A stretch of DNA of 37,934 nucleotides. It comes from Chitinispirillia bacterium (GTDB taxonomy: Bacteria > Fibrobacterota > Chitinivibrionia > Chitinivibrionales > Chitinispirillaceae). Below the pieces are notes generated by a model. The model was not told where the DNA came from. It did no database searches and was given only the letters and a program-made list of their open reading frames with translations. The stretch covers positions 1 through 37,934 of the forward strand of contig WQTH01000012.1 in NCBI GenBank assembly GCA_009786415.1, given 5' to 3'. Shown piece after piece: positions 1 to 7,757 of the stretch (its first letter is position 1; every line of letters begins with the position of its first letter). The translations under genes were made by a program, and so were the position numbers.

Positions 1-391
1 GGTCATCATCCACCGCGCCGCTACGTTGATATGTATGCTCTTTGGCAAGTTGGTCGAGAATGACTTCGGTGCGGTCAACGGCAAGATATCTATCGCTCCC
101 GCTGATAACCCTCGCAAGCTCTCCGCCCATGATATTGTGTACGCCTTGTGCGCCCTGCGGTTCGTCCCCCGCCATATAGATAGCCACAGCCTGCTTGCCC
201 TGTTCGGCGGCTACGCTGTCAAGCGCGGCGGACGACTGCGGCGTGAGCTTCGTGCCGTCGGGTTCGAAGTTGACCGCCACTAATTCCGAACGAAATTCAG
301 CCGTACTGTAGACCGGTTTAGAATCCTGCGCGTCTTGGGCGAGGGTTGCGGTGCAGAGGAGCGCAATAAAGAACAACGTCTGTCTCTTCAT
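1..391 (-). CDS. Secreted CsgG/LpoB-like protein, N-terminal part (truncated by window edge)
   Basis: Reading the minus strand from the ATG at 391 gives 130 codons that stay open to the edge of the window, so the C-terminus is missing. The protein begins with a signal peptide (MKRQTLFFIALLCTATLAQ, about residues 1-19). It is followed by a conserved stretch with the pattern GELARVISGSDRYLAVDRTE and then QLAKEHTYQRSGAVDD. I recognise this as the pattern of the CsgG/LpoB-like periplasmic proteins that are common as paralogues in Fibrobacterota and Bacteroidota; in that family the fold binds near the outer membrane and partner is usually unknown. A weak Shine-Dalgarno (AGGAA) lies about 10 nt before the ATG. 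No lipobox is clear, so I read it as a soluble secreted protein. The family call rests on memory of the motif and not on a search. Confidence 0.6.
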   Translation of the reverse strand, partial: MKRQTLFFIALLCTATLAQDAQDSKPVYSTAEFRSELVAVNFEPDGTKLTPQSSAALDSVAAEQGKQAVAIYMAGDEPQGAQGVHNIMGGELARVISGSDRYLAVDRTEVILDQLAKEHTYQRSGAVDDD

Positions 392-861
392 TTAATAAAG
401 GTTCCTGTCTTTGCAAAAAAAGGTTTATATTACCCTGTAGGCCGCGTTTTTGCGGTTTTCAGATTCAAAATCAGCGTTTTGCCAGCTATGTCTCAGTCTC
501 AAAAAGGTACTCCGTAGACAGTTTGCAGTCCGCCGCCAGTCTCTGGCCTTCCGGCAACTGGATCGTTTTTGACGCTTTTTGCGCCCGGTACTCTTGTATG
601 GATATCCCCACTCAGCGATCTGCTCGCAGGTATGCCCCTGACAGGCCTGCCGTTAGGCTGAGGAGGTACTGGTTTTTAGCATTTCCTTCACCATTTCTGG
701 TTTCCCTTTCTTCAAATTCCATACATATTTTAGTATCAATATAATAAATGCACCTACGAAATACTATCATTTTATTTCTTTTGCTCGGTTTTTGTTGGCG
801 CGGGAACGCAGGTCTTTTTTGCAAAAAATAGTATACTGTTTATATGAACGAGGAAAAGCCA
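392..861. other. Gene-poor interval with one possible short or decayed ORF
   Basis: No convincing gene fills these 470 bases. On the minus strand there is a TATTAT box (741-746) followed by an ATG at 722 that opens a 36-codon ORF ending at a TGA at 612. The same frame then stays open for 41 more codons past that TGA, to about 486, which could mean a decayed gene with one stop mutation. I recognise no family in either part. TGA is used as a normal stop by neighbouring genes, so recoding is not supported. The rest is AT-rich sequence leading into the XRE gene promoter. Confidence 0.3.
832..837 (+). promoter_or_regulatory. -10 box TATACT upstream of XRE gene
   Basis: TATACT lies 6 nt before the ATG at 844. 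If transcription starts 6-7 nt after the box, the transcript would begin at or just before 844, so either that ATG is leaderless or the ATG at 862, which has a purine-rich ribosome site, is used. No convincing -35 box is visible. Confidence 0.4.
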
Positions 862-1200
862 ATGCCCATAAAAACGCCGAAAAATACGTATATCGCGGAG
901 GCGCGGTCTCGTCTCGGTATGGTACAAAAACAGTTAGCACCGTTGATTGGCACGTCCGAAGACACACTATCGCACTATGAAACCGGCAGGCGCCAACCGT
1001 CGAAGTATGTATTAGATAAGGTTCGCCGCCTGCTGATAGACCGTGGGCTGGCTAACGAGCCTTGTTCCCCTGTAGAAGAGAAGCTATTGGAAGAGTTCCG
1101 CCTGTTACCCCAGTCCGATCAGGAGCGATTCTCAGGCATATTGCACAGCCTGACGGAAACGTACCGCAAAAAGCCAAAGCGCAAATCCACACCGGGCTGA
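862..1200 (+). CDS. XRE-family helix-turn-helix regulator
   Basis: A 112-residue protein with an N-terminal HTH_3/Cro-C1 type DNA-binding domain at about residues 8-60: the helix-turn-helix reads QKQLAPLIGTSEDTLSHYET followed by GRRQPS, the classic end of the recognition helix and next loop. The C-terminal 50 residues are charged and helical (EEKLLEEFRLLPQSDQERF), a typical dimerisation or tail segment. I chose the ATG at 862 because GAGGAAAA sits 4-5 nt before it; the upstream ATG at 844 adds six residues and would need leaderless translation, as the -10 box is only 6 nt away. It stands alone, next to a decayed transposase remnant, and its target is unknown. The lone position beside mobile-element debris fits an acquired or relic regulator, but this is inference. 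Confidence 0.8.
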   Translation: MPIKTPKNTYIAEARSRLGMVQKQLAPLIGTSEDTLSHYETGRRQPSKYVLDKVRRLLIDRGLANEPCSPVEEKLLEEFRLLPQSDQERFSGILHSLTETYRKKPKRKSTPG

Positions 1201-1320
1201 TATGGTATAGCGGGCCCCGCCGGCTTGTTGCGGCCGCCACGAGTTCCTCCCGTTCCTGTCCCCATCCTATCATAAAAAACCGCTCTCACCCCCTTTCCAT
1301 AATATTATATTGGATTAGGG

Positions 1321-1575
1321 CCGCAGAATGCCCCTGATGACGGGATTATCGACCTCGAACTCACAGTCACTATGTATAATATAAACCACGGCCATAATGA
1401 AAATATCGTTAGGGGTTGCGCAACCATCCACGAATATAGTATATTTATTAATATGACACGTGAATACCGCAAAACGATGAGCTTAGAAGAGGCTATTCAA
1501 AAGGCGGTTGCTGACTGTATCGAACAGAACGTGCTGAGAAACGTTCTGAAGCAGATTATCTCCGGCACCTGGTAA
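1321..1575 (+). pseudogene. C-terminal remnant of an Rpn-family (PD-(D/E)XK) transposase/nuclease
   Basis: The frame starting near 1321 (no start codon; the stop before it is at 1300) reads ...DDGIIDLELTVTMYNINHGHNENI and then HEYSIFINMTREY, KTMSLEEAIQKAVADCI. This matches the well-known C-terminal signature of Rpn/PD-(D/E)XK family transposases: LEL.VTVYNIN.GHN, an EY..F....R.Y segment, then LEEAI..AV.DCI..N.L...L. The N-terminal nuclease domain, with its catalytic motif, is absent from the 120 bases upstream, and the reading frame ends soon after the signature (GTW then TAA), without the usual long charged tail. An ATG at 1372 lies inside the motif and is not a real start. I read this as the stub of a deleted mobile-element gene. 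It could still be transcribed, but no function is supported. Confidence 0.7.
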
Positions 1576-1616
1576 CCGAACGGTGGTTGGCAAGGATAAA
1601 AAGCGAGCGATATAAA

Positions 1617-3041
1617 ATGAAAAAAACAAAATCAACCGGGCGAAATACCGGATCACCGCCGTCAAACTTCATCACGCTGCTGGTATGCGCGGCGATGCTC
1701 TTATTGCTGCCTGCCGCCGCACAGGTTCACGCCAACCCTGCCGACTCCGCCGGCACGCCCAAACAGCGCGTTGAGCAGGAGTTCCAGCGGCTTGAGGGGG
1801 CGCTCAACCGCTACATCCAAAACGATGTGCTGAAATCGACCAACCTCGACCAGATGAACCAGAAGCTGCACGACTTCATGCGGGAGAACCCCGGCGTGGC
1901 GCGCATACTGCGGGTAAACGCGGGCGGGCACAGCGTCAACGACATTTCGGCAGACTCGCCGCGGTCGGCGCCGTCGCGCAACATCAGCGCGCAGGCGTGG
2001 TTCAAGCAGATCACGCAGACGCGGCGGGGCTACTACAGCATGGACGCCGACTCAACAGGCGGCTCGGTCTCGCTCTTCTACGCCTGGCCGCTTTTCGCCG
2101 GGCCCAACCGCGACGTATTCTCCGGCGCGGTGGCGGCGCTCATAGACTTCACGGCGGCGGCGGCGCTCATTGAAAACGCGCCCCCGTTCCAGGTCGCCTA
2201 CCGCGGCAAGGCCTTCTTCCAGCACGACTGGGACGAGGTCGACTACACCGAAGAGCCGCTTGAAATACGCGGCAGCAGAGACCTTACTATACGCACGATG
2301 AAACCGATAGCCACCCGGCTCGACCCTATAGCTCAAACGGCGCCGCCGTCACGAAGAAACCGAGCGGCAGTTTCAGAAAGCGACGGTGACGATAAAGTCG
2401 AGGAAGAAGCGGCATCATCAACAGGCGAAAAGACGGTCAGGGGCAATACAGCCATATTCGGCATACCCGTCAACAAGGCGCTGCTTGTGCTTATGGTGCT
2501 CGTCGTAGCGCTGCTGGCTTACTCGGTATTAAAGGGGCGCGGCGGGAAAAAGCGGTTCACGCGGGATGAGCCGGCGCCGCCGGAGAAACCAACTGAAGAT
2601 GTGGTTATCGTCAATCTGGCCGATAGAAAAAATGAAACACCTGCGCCGGCAAATGCCGGGATGGAAGCGGGTATGATGTGGCCGGGGGCGATGGCCGAAA
2701 CTGTGGCGGAGACGGAGATGCCGGCAGCGCCCTTGCCGAGAAAGAAGCCTACGCGGACGCAGGAGATACTTGCCGAAGTCTCGGACGATATCAAGCTTGA
2801 TGATTATATTCTGCCGCCGCAGCCATCGTTCTATAAGGCGTCGTATGCGGCGGAGGCCGACGCGCAGGCGCAGTGGGAGAGGAACAGGCGCGGGGAAGAG
2901 CGGCGGGATTCGGATAAAGAGCAGCAGGTTATAATTACAAAGATGCTGCAGCTGATCCGTGAGGATTTTATGATCATGGACAAGAAGATTCAGATATTGT
3001 CGCAGAGGATTAACGATATTGAGAGATATTTAAATAATTAG
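1617..3041 (+). CDS. Membrane protein with periplasmic Cache-like domain and cytoplasmic coiled coil
   Basis: 474 residues from the ATG at 1617; a TTG 30 nt upstream is in frame but less likely, since the Lys-rich signal sequence starts at this ATG. Order of parts: signal peptide/anchor (residues about 17-36, ITLLVCAAMLLLLPAAA); a periplasmic domain of about 150 residues with the look of a Cache/PDC sensor (ISAQAWFKQITQTRRGYYSM, then SLFYAWPLF and FSGAVAALIDF, the usual strand-helix pattern of ligand-binding Cache domains); a linker; one transmembrane helix at about 286-308 (ALLVLMVLVVALLAYSVL); a Pro/Ala-rich disordered region; and a C-terminal helical segment of about 40 residues that could form a coiled coil. 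No kinase, GGDEF, HAMP or methyl-accepting domain is visible, so how a signal would leave is unknown. Ends in a GC-rich hairpin facing the convergent GH57 gene. The Cache call is by pattern only. Confidence 0.6.
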   Translation: MKKTKSTGRNTGSPPSNFITLLVCAAMLLLLPAAAQVHANPADSAGTPKQRVEQEFQRLEGALNRYIQNDVLKSTNLDQMNQKLHDFMRENPGVARILRVNAGGHSVNDISADSPRSAPSRNISAQAWFKQITQTRRGYYSMDADSTGGSVSLFYAWPLFAGPNRDVFSGAVAALIDFTAAAALIENAPPFQVAYRGKAFFQHDWDEVDYTEEPLEIRGSRDLTIRTMKPIATRLDPIAQTAPPSRRNRAAVSESDGDDKVEEEAASSTGEKTVRGNTAIFGIPVNKALLVLMVLVVALLAYSVLKGRGGKKRFTRDEPAPPEKPTEDVVIVNLADRKNETPAPANAGMEAGMMWPGAMAETVAETEMPAAPLPRKKPTRTQEILAEVSDDIKLDDYILPPQPSFYKASYAAEADAQAQWERNRRGEERRDSDKEQQVIITKMLQLIREDFMIMDKKIQILSQRINDIERYLNN

Positions 3042-3064
3042 GGGCGGCCGGATACGGCCGCCCC
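3041..3064. terminator. GC-rich hairpin between convergent genes
   Basis: Perfect 10-bp stem GGGGCGGCCG / CGGCCGCCCC with a GATA loop, starting at the last base of the stop codon. It lies between the convergent Cache-like gene and the GH57 gene, so it can serve both. There is no strong T tract on either side, so it may act as a blocker or as a REP-like element; an almost identical stem recurs at 28005-28028. Confidence 0.55.
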
Positions 3065-3086
3065 GCTGCCTCAACATCAACAACAA

Positions 3087-4547
3087 TCAAAAATCATTAT
3101 CAATTATCGCTATACCGCGGCGGCATAACTCGCGGGCGTAGTCGGTCCAGGTGCCCTGACCCCAGTACCTGAAACAGCTGGTCTGAGATACCAACAGATA
3201 ATATAGCGCGTTGCGGAACTTGGGTGTATCGGGCGATACCTTCGAGGTCAGGACCTTTTGGGCGAACTTCGCGCTCAGCTGGTTCATCGGATCCAAAACG
3301 TTCTGGTAGCCCTTTACCCACGAGAGGTCGTTGGTCCAGCTGCCGCCGTCCATGTTGAAGCGGCCGTCCTCCTTTTTGAGCTCCTCTATTGCCTGCGCCA
3401 CGTCAAGTTTCTTGCCGCCTGAGGCCAGTTTGTCCCAAATCTTCTTCTGCTGGGCAGGCTGTATCACCGGGAAATCTTTCTCGGTAATGCCCATCGCCTC
3501 AAGGTGCTCAAGGTACTCGGTCACGTTCATCATAGGCGTGTCGGTGCCGGAGGCCTCCCTCGCTACCTGATTGAACATCGGCGGGAACTCGTTCATCATC
3601 ACGCCGCCGTTCTCGCCGTCGGCGATCTGGGCCACGAGCTGCGGGATGTCCTTGCCGGCGAGCTTGGTGCGCGCCATGCTCTTTGCCTCGTAGTACGGCT
3701 GCATCTGGGCGACGAGCTTTGTGTCGCTGCCCTGCGTCTTGATAATGGCGGTTATAGAGACCTCTTCGCCCTTGGAGTTCTTGCATACGAGGCGGTTCGG
3801 GACATACTTCTGGTCCGGGCCGTGGCCGTTGTCGGGGCGCTCTACGGTGTGTTCCTGAACGAGAACCCACGTGAACCCGCATTCCTTAAGCGTCTTGACG
3901 AATTCGTACGCGATGTCGGGGTGGTTGGGCAGCGCCATCTCCGACGGCGAGAAGCCGCGCACGCGCTTGAGGGCGTCTATACCGAAAATCGCCGCGAAGT
4001 TGCTCTGCCACGCCTTTACGTGCAGGCGGTAGTCCTGAAACGGCGTAGACGGCGCGACGGCGTGGCCCCACGGGCAGCCCAGCCACTCAACGGTGTGCCA
4101 CAAGTTCGGGTCGCAGGTTATATGCTTCAGCGAGTCGAAAACGTCGTGCAGGCCCATCTTCCTCAGGCCGAACAGGAGCTCGCCGGAGTATTCGAGCATC
4201 ACGCGCGGCTCCTTGCCCTCGCCTATGAGCTGCGGGATGAACTCGCCTATGCGCTTGTAGCACCAGTGGAAGACCGGGGCGTTGTGGTTATCGCCAACGC
4301 CCTGATTATCCATCATGTGCTGGAGGTTGCTGATGATGTCGGCAGTACCGAGGTCGTGGCCGCCGGCCGGGATCAACGGCTGGTGCATATGCAGGGCGAC
4401 CGCGGTCGCGCTCTTTATCCCGCCAAAATTGATCTTGCTCTTCTCGCCGGAAGAGAGGACGTTCTTGCTTCTGGACTTGACGGCATCCTCGACCTCTTTG
4501 AATGAAGAGATGTTTGGCAGGCCGTCGTCAAAAATTTCTGGTGACAT
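3087..4547 (-). CDS. Glycoside hydrolase family 57 (alpha-amylase/glucanotransferase-like)
   Basis: 486 residues. GH57 enzymes cleave or rearrange alpha-glucans by a retaining mechanism with a (beta/alpha)7 barrel. The first conserved GH57 motif is present as HMHQPL (residues 53-58). GFSPSEMALP (about 199-208) holds the glutamate (E203) expected as nucleophile, and DGENGG is a candidate for the acid region. There is no signal peptide, so it acts in the cytoplasm. It follows glgA in the same orientation and a hairpin separates them; together they point to glycogen storage and turnover. Start: AGGA about 12 nt upstream of the ATG. The exact reaction (amylase, 4-alpha-glucanotransferase or branching enzyme) cannot be told from the sequence; the typical branching-enzyme C-terminal domain is not obvious. 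Confidence 0.8.
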   Translation of the reverse strand: MSPEIFDDGLPNISSFKEVEDAVKSRSKNVLSSGEKSKINFGGIKSATAVALHMHQPLIPAGGHDLGTADIISNLQHMMDNQGVGDNHNAPVFHWCYKRIGEFIPQLIGEGKEPRVMLEYSGELLFGLRKMGLHDVFDSLKHITCDPNLWHTVEWLGCPWGHAVAPSTPFQDYRLHVKAWQSNFAAIFGIDALKRVRGFSPSEMALPNHPDIAYEFVKTLKECGFTWVLVQEHTVERPDNGHGPDQKYVPNRLVCKNSKGEEVSITAIIKTQGSDTKLVAQMQPYYEAKSMARTKLAGKDIPQLVAQIADGENGGVMMNEFPPMFNQVAREASGTDTPMMNVTEYLEHLEAMGITEKDFPVIQPAQQKKIWDKLASGGKKLDVAQAIEELKKEDGRFNMDGGSWTNDLSWVKGYQNVLDPMNQLSAKFAQKVLTSKVSPDTPKFRNALYYLLVSQTSCFRYWGQGTWTDYARELCRRGIAIIDNDF

Positions 4548-4576
4548 TTGCTGTAATTCCTTTCAATGTCAGTGTT

Positions 4577-4636
4577 AAAAAATCAAAATCATTAAAATCA
4601 AAGTCATTAAAATTAAAGTCAAAATCAAAGTCAAAT
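4577..4636. repeat. A-rich hexamer repeat (AARTCA type)
   Basis: About 60 bases are made of imperfect repeats of a hexamer such as AAATCA or AAGTCA; on the minus strand they read as T-rich TTTGAT/TTTGAC units. They lie 30-90 nt upstream of the GH57 start codon. They could act as an upstream AT-rich promoter element or be a slipped-strand microsatellite. Confidence 0.6.
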
Positions 4637-4647
4637 TCTATTTATGG

Positions 4648-4693
4648 GCGGGGGCTTCCGCCCCCTTTTGACAGGGGGGTGGAAGCCCCCCGC
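4648..4693 (-). terminator. Hairpin between glgA and the GH57 gene
   Basis: Arms GCGGGGGCTTCC (4648-4659) and GGAAGCCCCCCGC (4681-4693) pair over about 12 bp, with a second small G/C pairing inside the loop. It lies after the glgA stop (4734) and before the GH57 promoter region, so it may end or attenuate the glgA transcript. No long T tract follows on the minus strand. Confidence 0.5.
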
Positions 4694-4733
4694 AACGCCC
4701 CCCTCTTTCCGCAAAAACAGCGGTAACATCAAA

Positions 4734-6206
4734 CTATTTATGTCTGATCAATTCATATATATTCAAATAATGCGTTCCCGGATGGTTCCAGGAATAGTCG
4801 GCTTTCATGCCGTTTAGCATCAGACTGCGGAAGTCCTCCGGGTAATCATAGTAGAGGCCTATCGCGCGGTTCATGGCAGATTCTAAGCCGGCGTTGTTCA
4901 GGTCGTTGAATGTGAAGCCGTTGCGGGCGCTCATGTCTATGTGCGCGAAGTCCTTGTCGAATACCGTATCGGCAAGGCCGCCTACAGAACGGACTATGGG
5001 GATAGTGCCGTAGCGCAGGGCTATGAGCTGCGTCAGCCCGCACGGCTCAAAGGCGCTTGGGACTACGACCATGTCGGAGCCGGAGTAGATCAGGTGCGAC
5101 AACTCCTCGTTAAATCCTAATTCTATATGACAGTCAACACTTTGGCCCAATTGATTCCTCAAATGCGCGAACTGGTTGAAGGTCGCGTGGTTAGACGGGG
5201 AGCCAAGCAGCACGAACTGCGCGCCCCTCGACAAGGCGTAGTGCGCGGCGTGGCAGACGAGGCCGAGGCCCTTCTGTTCGTCCAAGCGGCCTATGTAGGA
5301 GATTATGGGCTTGTTGCTCTTGTAGAGCCAGAACCGGTCGCGCAGGGCGTCCTTGTTCTTGTACTTTTCGTCCACATTGTCTACACCGTACCTTGCCACC
5401 AGATACCCATCCAATTCGGGATTCCACGTATTGTAGTCTACCCCGTTAAGCACCCCGCCAAACTTGCCCTGATGCGTGTGCAGCGTACCTCCCAACCCGT
5501 GGCTCTGGCCGGTGTGGCGGGCCTCCCAGGCGTGTTTGGGGGATACGGTCGTCACGAAGTTGGAATATACTATGCCGCCCTTCATGCAGTTTAGGACCGA
5601 GGCGTTGCAGTCGTCCCTCAGCTGAGTGGGGCTGAAATAGTAGTCGGGGCGGCCAAGGCCGGTCGCGGCGAGTATATCGTGCCCGAATATGCCCTGGTGC
5701 TTGAAGTTGTGTATGGTGTAGCATACGCGCTGCCGCCACAGCCCGTGGTGCTGGTATATCTCGGCGAGCATCACCGGCAGCAGGCCCGTCTGCCAGTCGT
5801 GGCAGTGTATGATGTCGGGCTGCTTCCCGCTCTTCTGCAGGAACTCAAGCGCGGCCTTGCAGAAAAAGGCGTAGCGCATCACGTCGTCGTTGCAGCCGTA
5901 GAACGTGCCGCGGTTGAAGTATTTGTCGTTTGAGTGCGGCTCAATGAAAAAACACTTGCGCTCGTGGACGAACCCGAACCAGACCGAGCAGTGTATAGCG
6001 CCGCCGAACCAGGGAACCCAGAGGTCGTTGAAGCTCATGGTGAGGCCCCAAATCTGGTCATAGCGCATGCAATCGTACTTGGGAATGATGATTTCTACGT
6101 CGTTACCCCTGATGGCGTGCTCCCAGGAGAGCCCAAAGATGACATCGGCAAGCCCGCCTACCTTGGCTACAGGGGCGCACTCGGACGCAACGTGAACAAT
6201 GTACAT
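4734..6206 (-). CDS. glgA: Glycogen synthase (GT5)
   Basis: Transfers glucose from ADP-glucose (or UDP-glucose) to the growing alpha-1,4-glucan chain. 490 residues from ATG 6206, which follows a good ribosome site (AAGGGTGG); an upstream ATG at 6236 has a weaker context and adds ten residues. GT5 hallmarks: N-terminal KVGGLADV with the substrate-binding Lys at position 15; ASECAP just before it; the second domain with GRLDEQKG; and PSAFEPCGLTQL (catalytic Glu region) near the C-terminus. Length is typical of bacterial GlgA (about 480). Neighbour GH57 supports a glycogen pathway. The upstream region holds an AT-rich inverted repeat (6271-6318), which may be its operator. Confidence 0.93.
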   Translation of the reverse strand: MYIVHVASECAPVAKVGGLADVIFGLSWEHAIRGNDVEIIIPKYDCMRYDQIWGLTMSFNDLWVPWFGGAIHCSVWFGFVHERKCFFIEPHSNDKYFNRGTFYGCNDDVMRYAFFCKAALEFLQKSGKQPDIIHCHDWQTGLLPVMLAEIYQHHGLWRQRVCYTIHNFKHQGIFGHDILAATGLGRPDYYFSPTQLRDDCNASVLNCMKGGIVYSNFVTTVSPKHAWEARHTGQSHGLGGTLHTHQGKFGGVLNGVDYNTWNPELDGYLVARYGVDNVDEKYKNKDALRDRFWLYKSNKPIISYIGRLDEQKGLGLVCHAAHYALSRGAQFVLLGSPSNHATFNQFAHLRNQLGQSVDCHIELGFNEELSHLIYSGSDMVVVPSAFEPCGLTQLIALRYGTIPIVRSVGGLADTVFDKDFAHIDMSARNGFTFNDLNNAGLESAMNRAIGLYYDYPEDFRSLMLNGMKADYSWNHPGTHYLNIYELIRHK

Positions 6207-6270
6207 ACAGCCACCCTTCTCCAGCGGACGGCCCAAACCGCCGCAATAAAATTTAAGGTATATAGACCCA

Positions 6271-6318
6271 CGGCTGAATATTATGCCTGTGCAGTGGCGC
6301 GGATATAATATTTAGCCG
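6271..6318. promoter_or_regulatory. 14-bp inverted repeat in the divergent glgA / gerW-like promoter region
   Basis: CGGCTGAATATTAT (6271-6284) and ATAATATTTAGCCG (6305-6318) are inverted repeats with 13 of 14 positions matching and a 20-nt spacer. The arms contain a TATTAT box on the glgA strand. The layout fits an operator at a promoter or a leader hairpin. Confidence 0.5.
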
Positions 6319-6423
6319 TGTATTCAATAATCCCCCACAACTAATAAAAATACATTCCGCCGGGTGTAATAATATATATTTTAATGAAAGAGGGATTTTT
6401 ATTTTACCGTAGGGAGCGGCATC

Positions 6424-6852
6424 ATGGCATTACCGGACGTCATAAAGACAGCTTTGGAGCATATACAGCACATCGCGAAGGCGGAAACCATCTTCGGCGA
6501 GCCCATAACCGTGGGCGGCGTCACCCTGATCCCCGTCTCCCGCGTCTCCATAGGCTTCGCCGCCGGCGGGGCGGGCAAGGACGAAAAGAGCGCCTCCGGC
6601 GCCGGGGCCGGCGGCGGCGTCAACGTCACACCGGTCGCCTTAGTCTCCATATCCGGCCCGGAAATCAAGATCCACTCGTTAGAAAGCGGGGAAATAGACC
6701 TCGGAACCCTTTTGGCCAAAACGCCGGACGCAGTCAGAAAACTCGCCAAATACCTGAAAAAGAAGTTCGGTGACGACAAGGACGAAAAAAACGGCGGGGA
6801 CAGCGGCGGATCGAACGGGAAGGAACCCCCGAAAGAGACGCCTGAAGGTTGA
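6424..6852 (+). CDS. GerW/YtfJ-family protein
   Basis: 142 residues. The segment FGEPITVGGVTLIPVSRVS, followed by a Gly-rich stretch and VTPVALVSISGPEIKIHSL, is the pattern of the GerW family (Bacillus YtfJ, annotated as a sporulation protein). Members also occur in non-sporulating bacteria, where their role is unknown. The C-terminal tail (about residues 105-142) is Lys/Asp-rich and disordered. No signal peptide or membrane segment. GGGAG lies about 11 nt before the ATG. It is the first gene of a three-gene unit: its TGA ends two bases before the next ATG. Nothing in this window suggests sporulation. Confidence 0.8.
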   Translation: MALPDVIKTALEHIQHIAKAETIFGEPITVGGVTLIPVSRVSIGFAAGGAGKDEKSASGAGAGGGVNVTPVALVSISGPEIKIHSLESGEIDLGTLLAKTPDAVRKLAKYLKKKFGDDKDEKNGGDSGGSNGKEPPKETPEG

Positions 6853-6854
6853 TT

Positions 6855-7757
6855 ATGTTCGATACGGAAGACCCGCAAAACATATGGGTATCGCCCGACG
6901 CCCCCGACGGCGGCATGGGGACGCACGAATCCCCGTTTTCAGAAATATCGTCCGCCCTCAAAAGGGTCACCCCCGGCCAGCATATTATTTTGATGCCGGG
7001 TACGTACCAGGGCGACCTGACCGTAGACACCTCCGGCGAGGAGAAAGCCCCCGTTTACATCTCCGCGCAGAACCCCGGAGAGGCCGTTGTCGACAACGGA
7101 TGCTGGTATTTTTATGATACGTCAGACCTCGTTGTCTCCGGCATGGCCTTCAAAAACACCCGCCACGGCGCGATCTCCGTAATGGGCAAATGCCTGCGGA
7201 ACCGGTTCCACAACATCAATTTTATTGACTGCGGGACAGACGAAAAAGCCTCCTGCACCCTCTATTTCGGCGGCGCCGGGGGGCGGTTCAATATCGTGGA
7301 AGACTGCGTTTTCTCGCGCTCCGTCAACACCAAAAGCGTAGGGGCCGAAGCGGTCGTATCCGCGAAATCCGCCGCCATCAGCACCCAAAACGCGGCGGTG
7401 GGGCTTATGATATCCGACGGGGGCAGCGGCGCGCCGCTCACAAACTACGTGGTCAGGAACAACCGCTTCAGCGGCTACGACCGCGCGGTCATCGTAGGCT
7501 CCGGCGAATCGGAATTTGAGAGCGGGCACAGCGTAGACCTGAACAGGGTCGACGGCTGCGCGTGCGAGGGTATAGTAATAAAATGCGGCGATGTGCAGGC
7601 ACGCGGCAACGAAATCCGCAACTGCGCCGGAACCGCCATAGTGTTTGACGGCGGCGAGGGGTCGGAGGCAAACGGAAACCTGATATCGGGATGCGGCGGC
7701 GGGATAACCGTCAGCGGTATCAGCCACACTATCACAGGGAACCATATAACAAAATGA
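6855..7757 (+). CDS. Right-handed parallel beta-helix protein
   Basis: 300 residues. N-terminal IWVSPDAPDGGMGTHESPF and then ISSALKRVTPGQHIILMPGT match the DUF1565-like start of many beta-helix (pectate-lyase-like) proteins, followed by coils with repeated N.I..C/N.F.. patterns (e.g. NYVVRNNRFSGYDRAVIVG; ARGNEIRNCAGTAIVFDGG; ANGNLISGCGGGITVSG). Start chosen at ATG 6855, 2 nt after the previous stop; GAAGG at the end of the upstream gene serves as ribosome site. It overlaps the next gene by 4 nt. Such folds usually degrade or bind polysaccharides, but no catalytic residues can be named, and unlike most of this family there is no signal peptide, so an intracellular role or an unusual export route is implied. 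Confidence 0.75.
   Translation: MFDTEDPQNIWVSPDAPDGGMGTHESPFSEISSALKRVTPGQHIILMPGTYQGDLTVDTSGEEKAPVYISAQNPGEAVVDNGCWYFYDTSDLVVSGMAFKNTRHGAISVMGKCLRNRFHNINFIDCGTDEKASCTLYFGGAGGRFNIVEDCVFSRSVNTKSVGAEAVVSAKSAAISTQNAAVGLMISDGGSGAPLTNYVVRNNRFSGYDRAVIVGSGESEFESGHSVDLNRVDGCACEGIVIKCGDVQARGNEIRNCAGTAIVFDGGEGSEANGNLISGCGGGITVSGISHTITGNHITK

Noticed and set aside
245-260. tRNA-like GGTTCGAA
   Set aside because: It is inside the coding frame of the CsgG-like gene and no cloverleaf forms around it.
486-722. TGA read as an amino acid
   Set aside because: Several neighbouring genes, such as the GerW-like gene and the fumarase alpha gene, end properly with TGA.
3504-4505. 333-codon ORF on the plus strand
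   Set aside because: Antisense shadow of the GH57 gene, whose family motifs are clear on the minus strand; the shadow is low in complexity and matches no fold.
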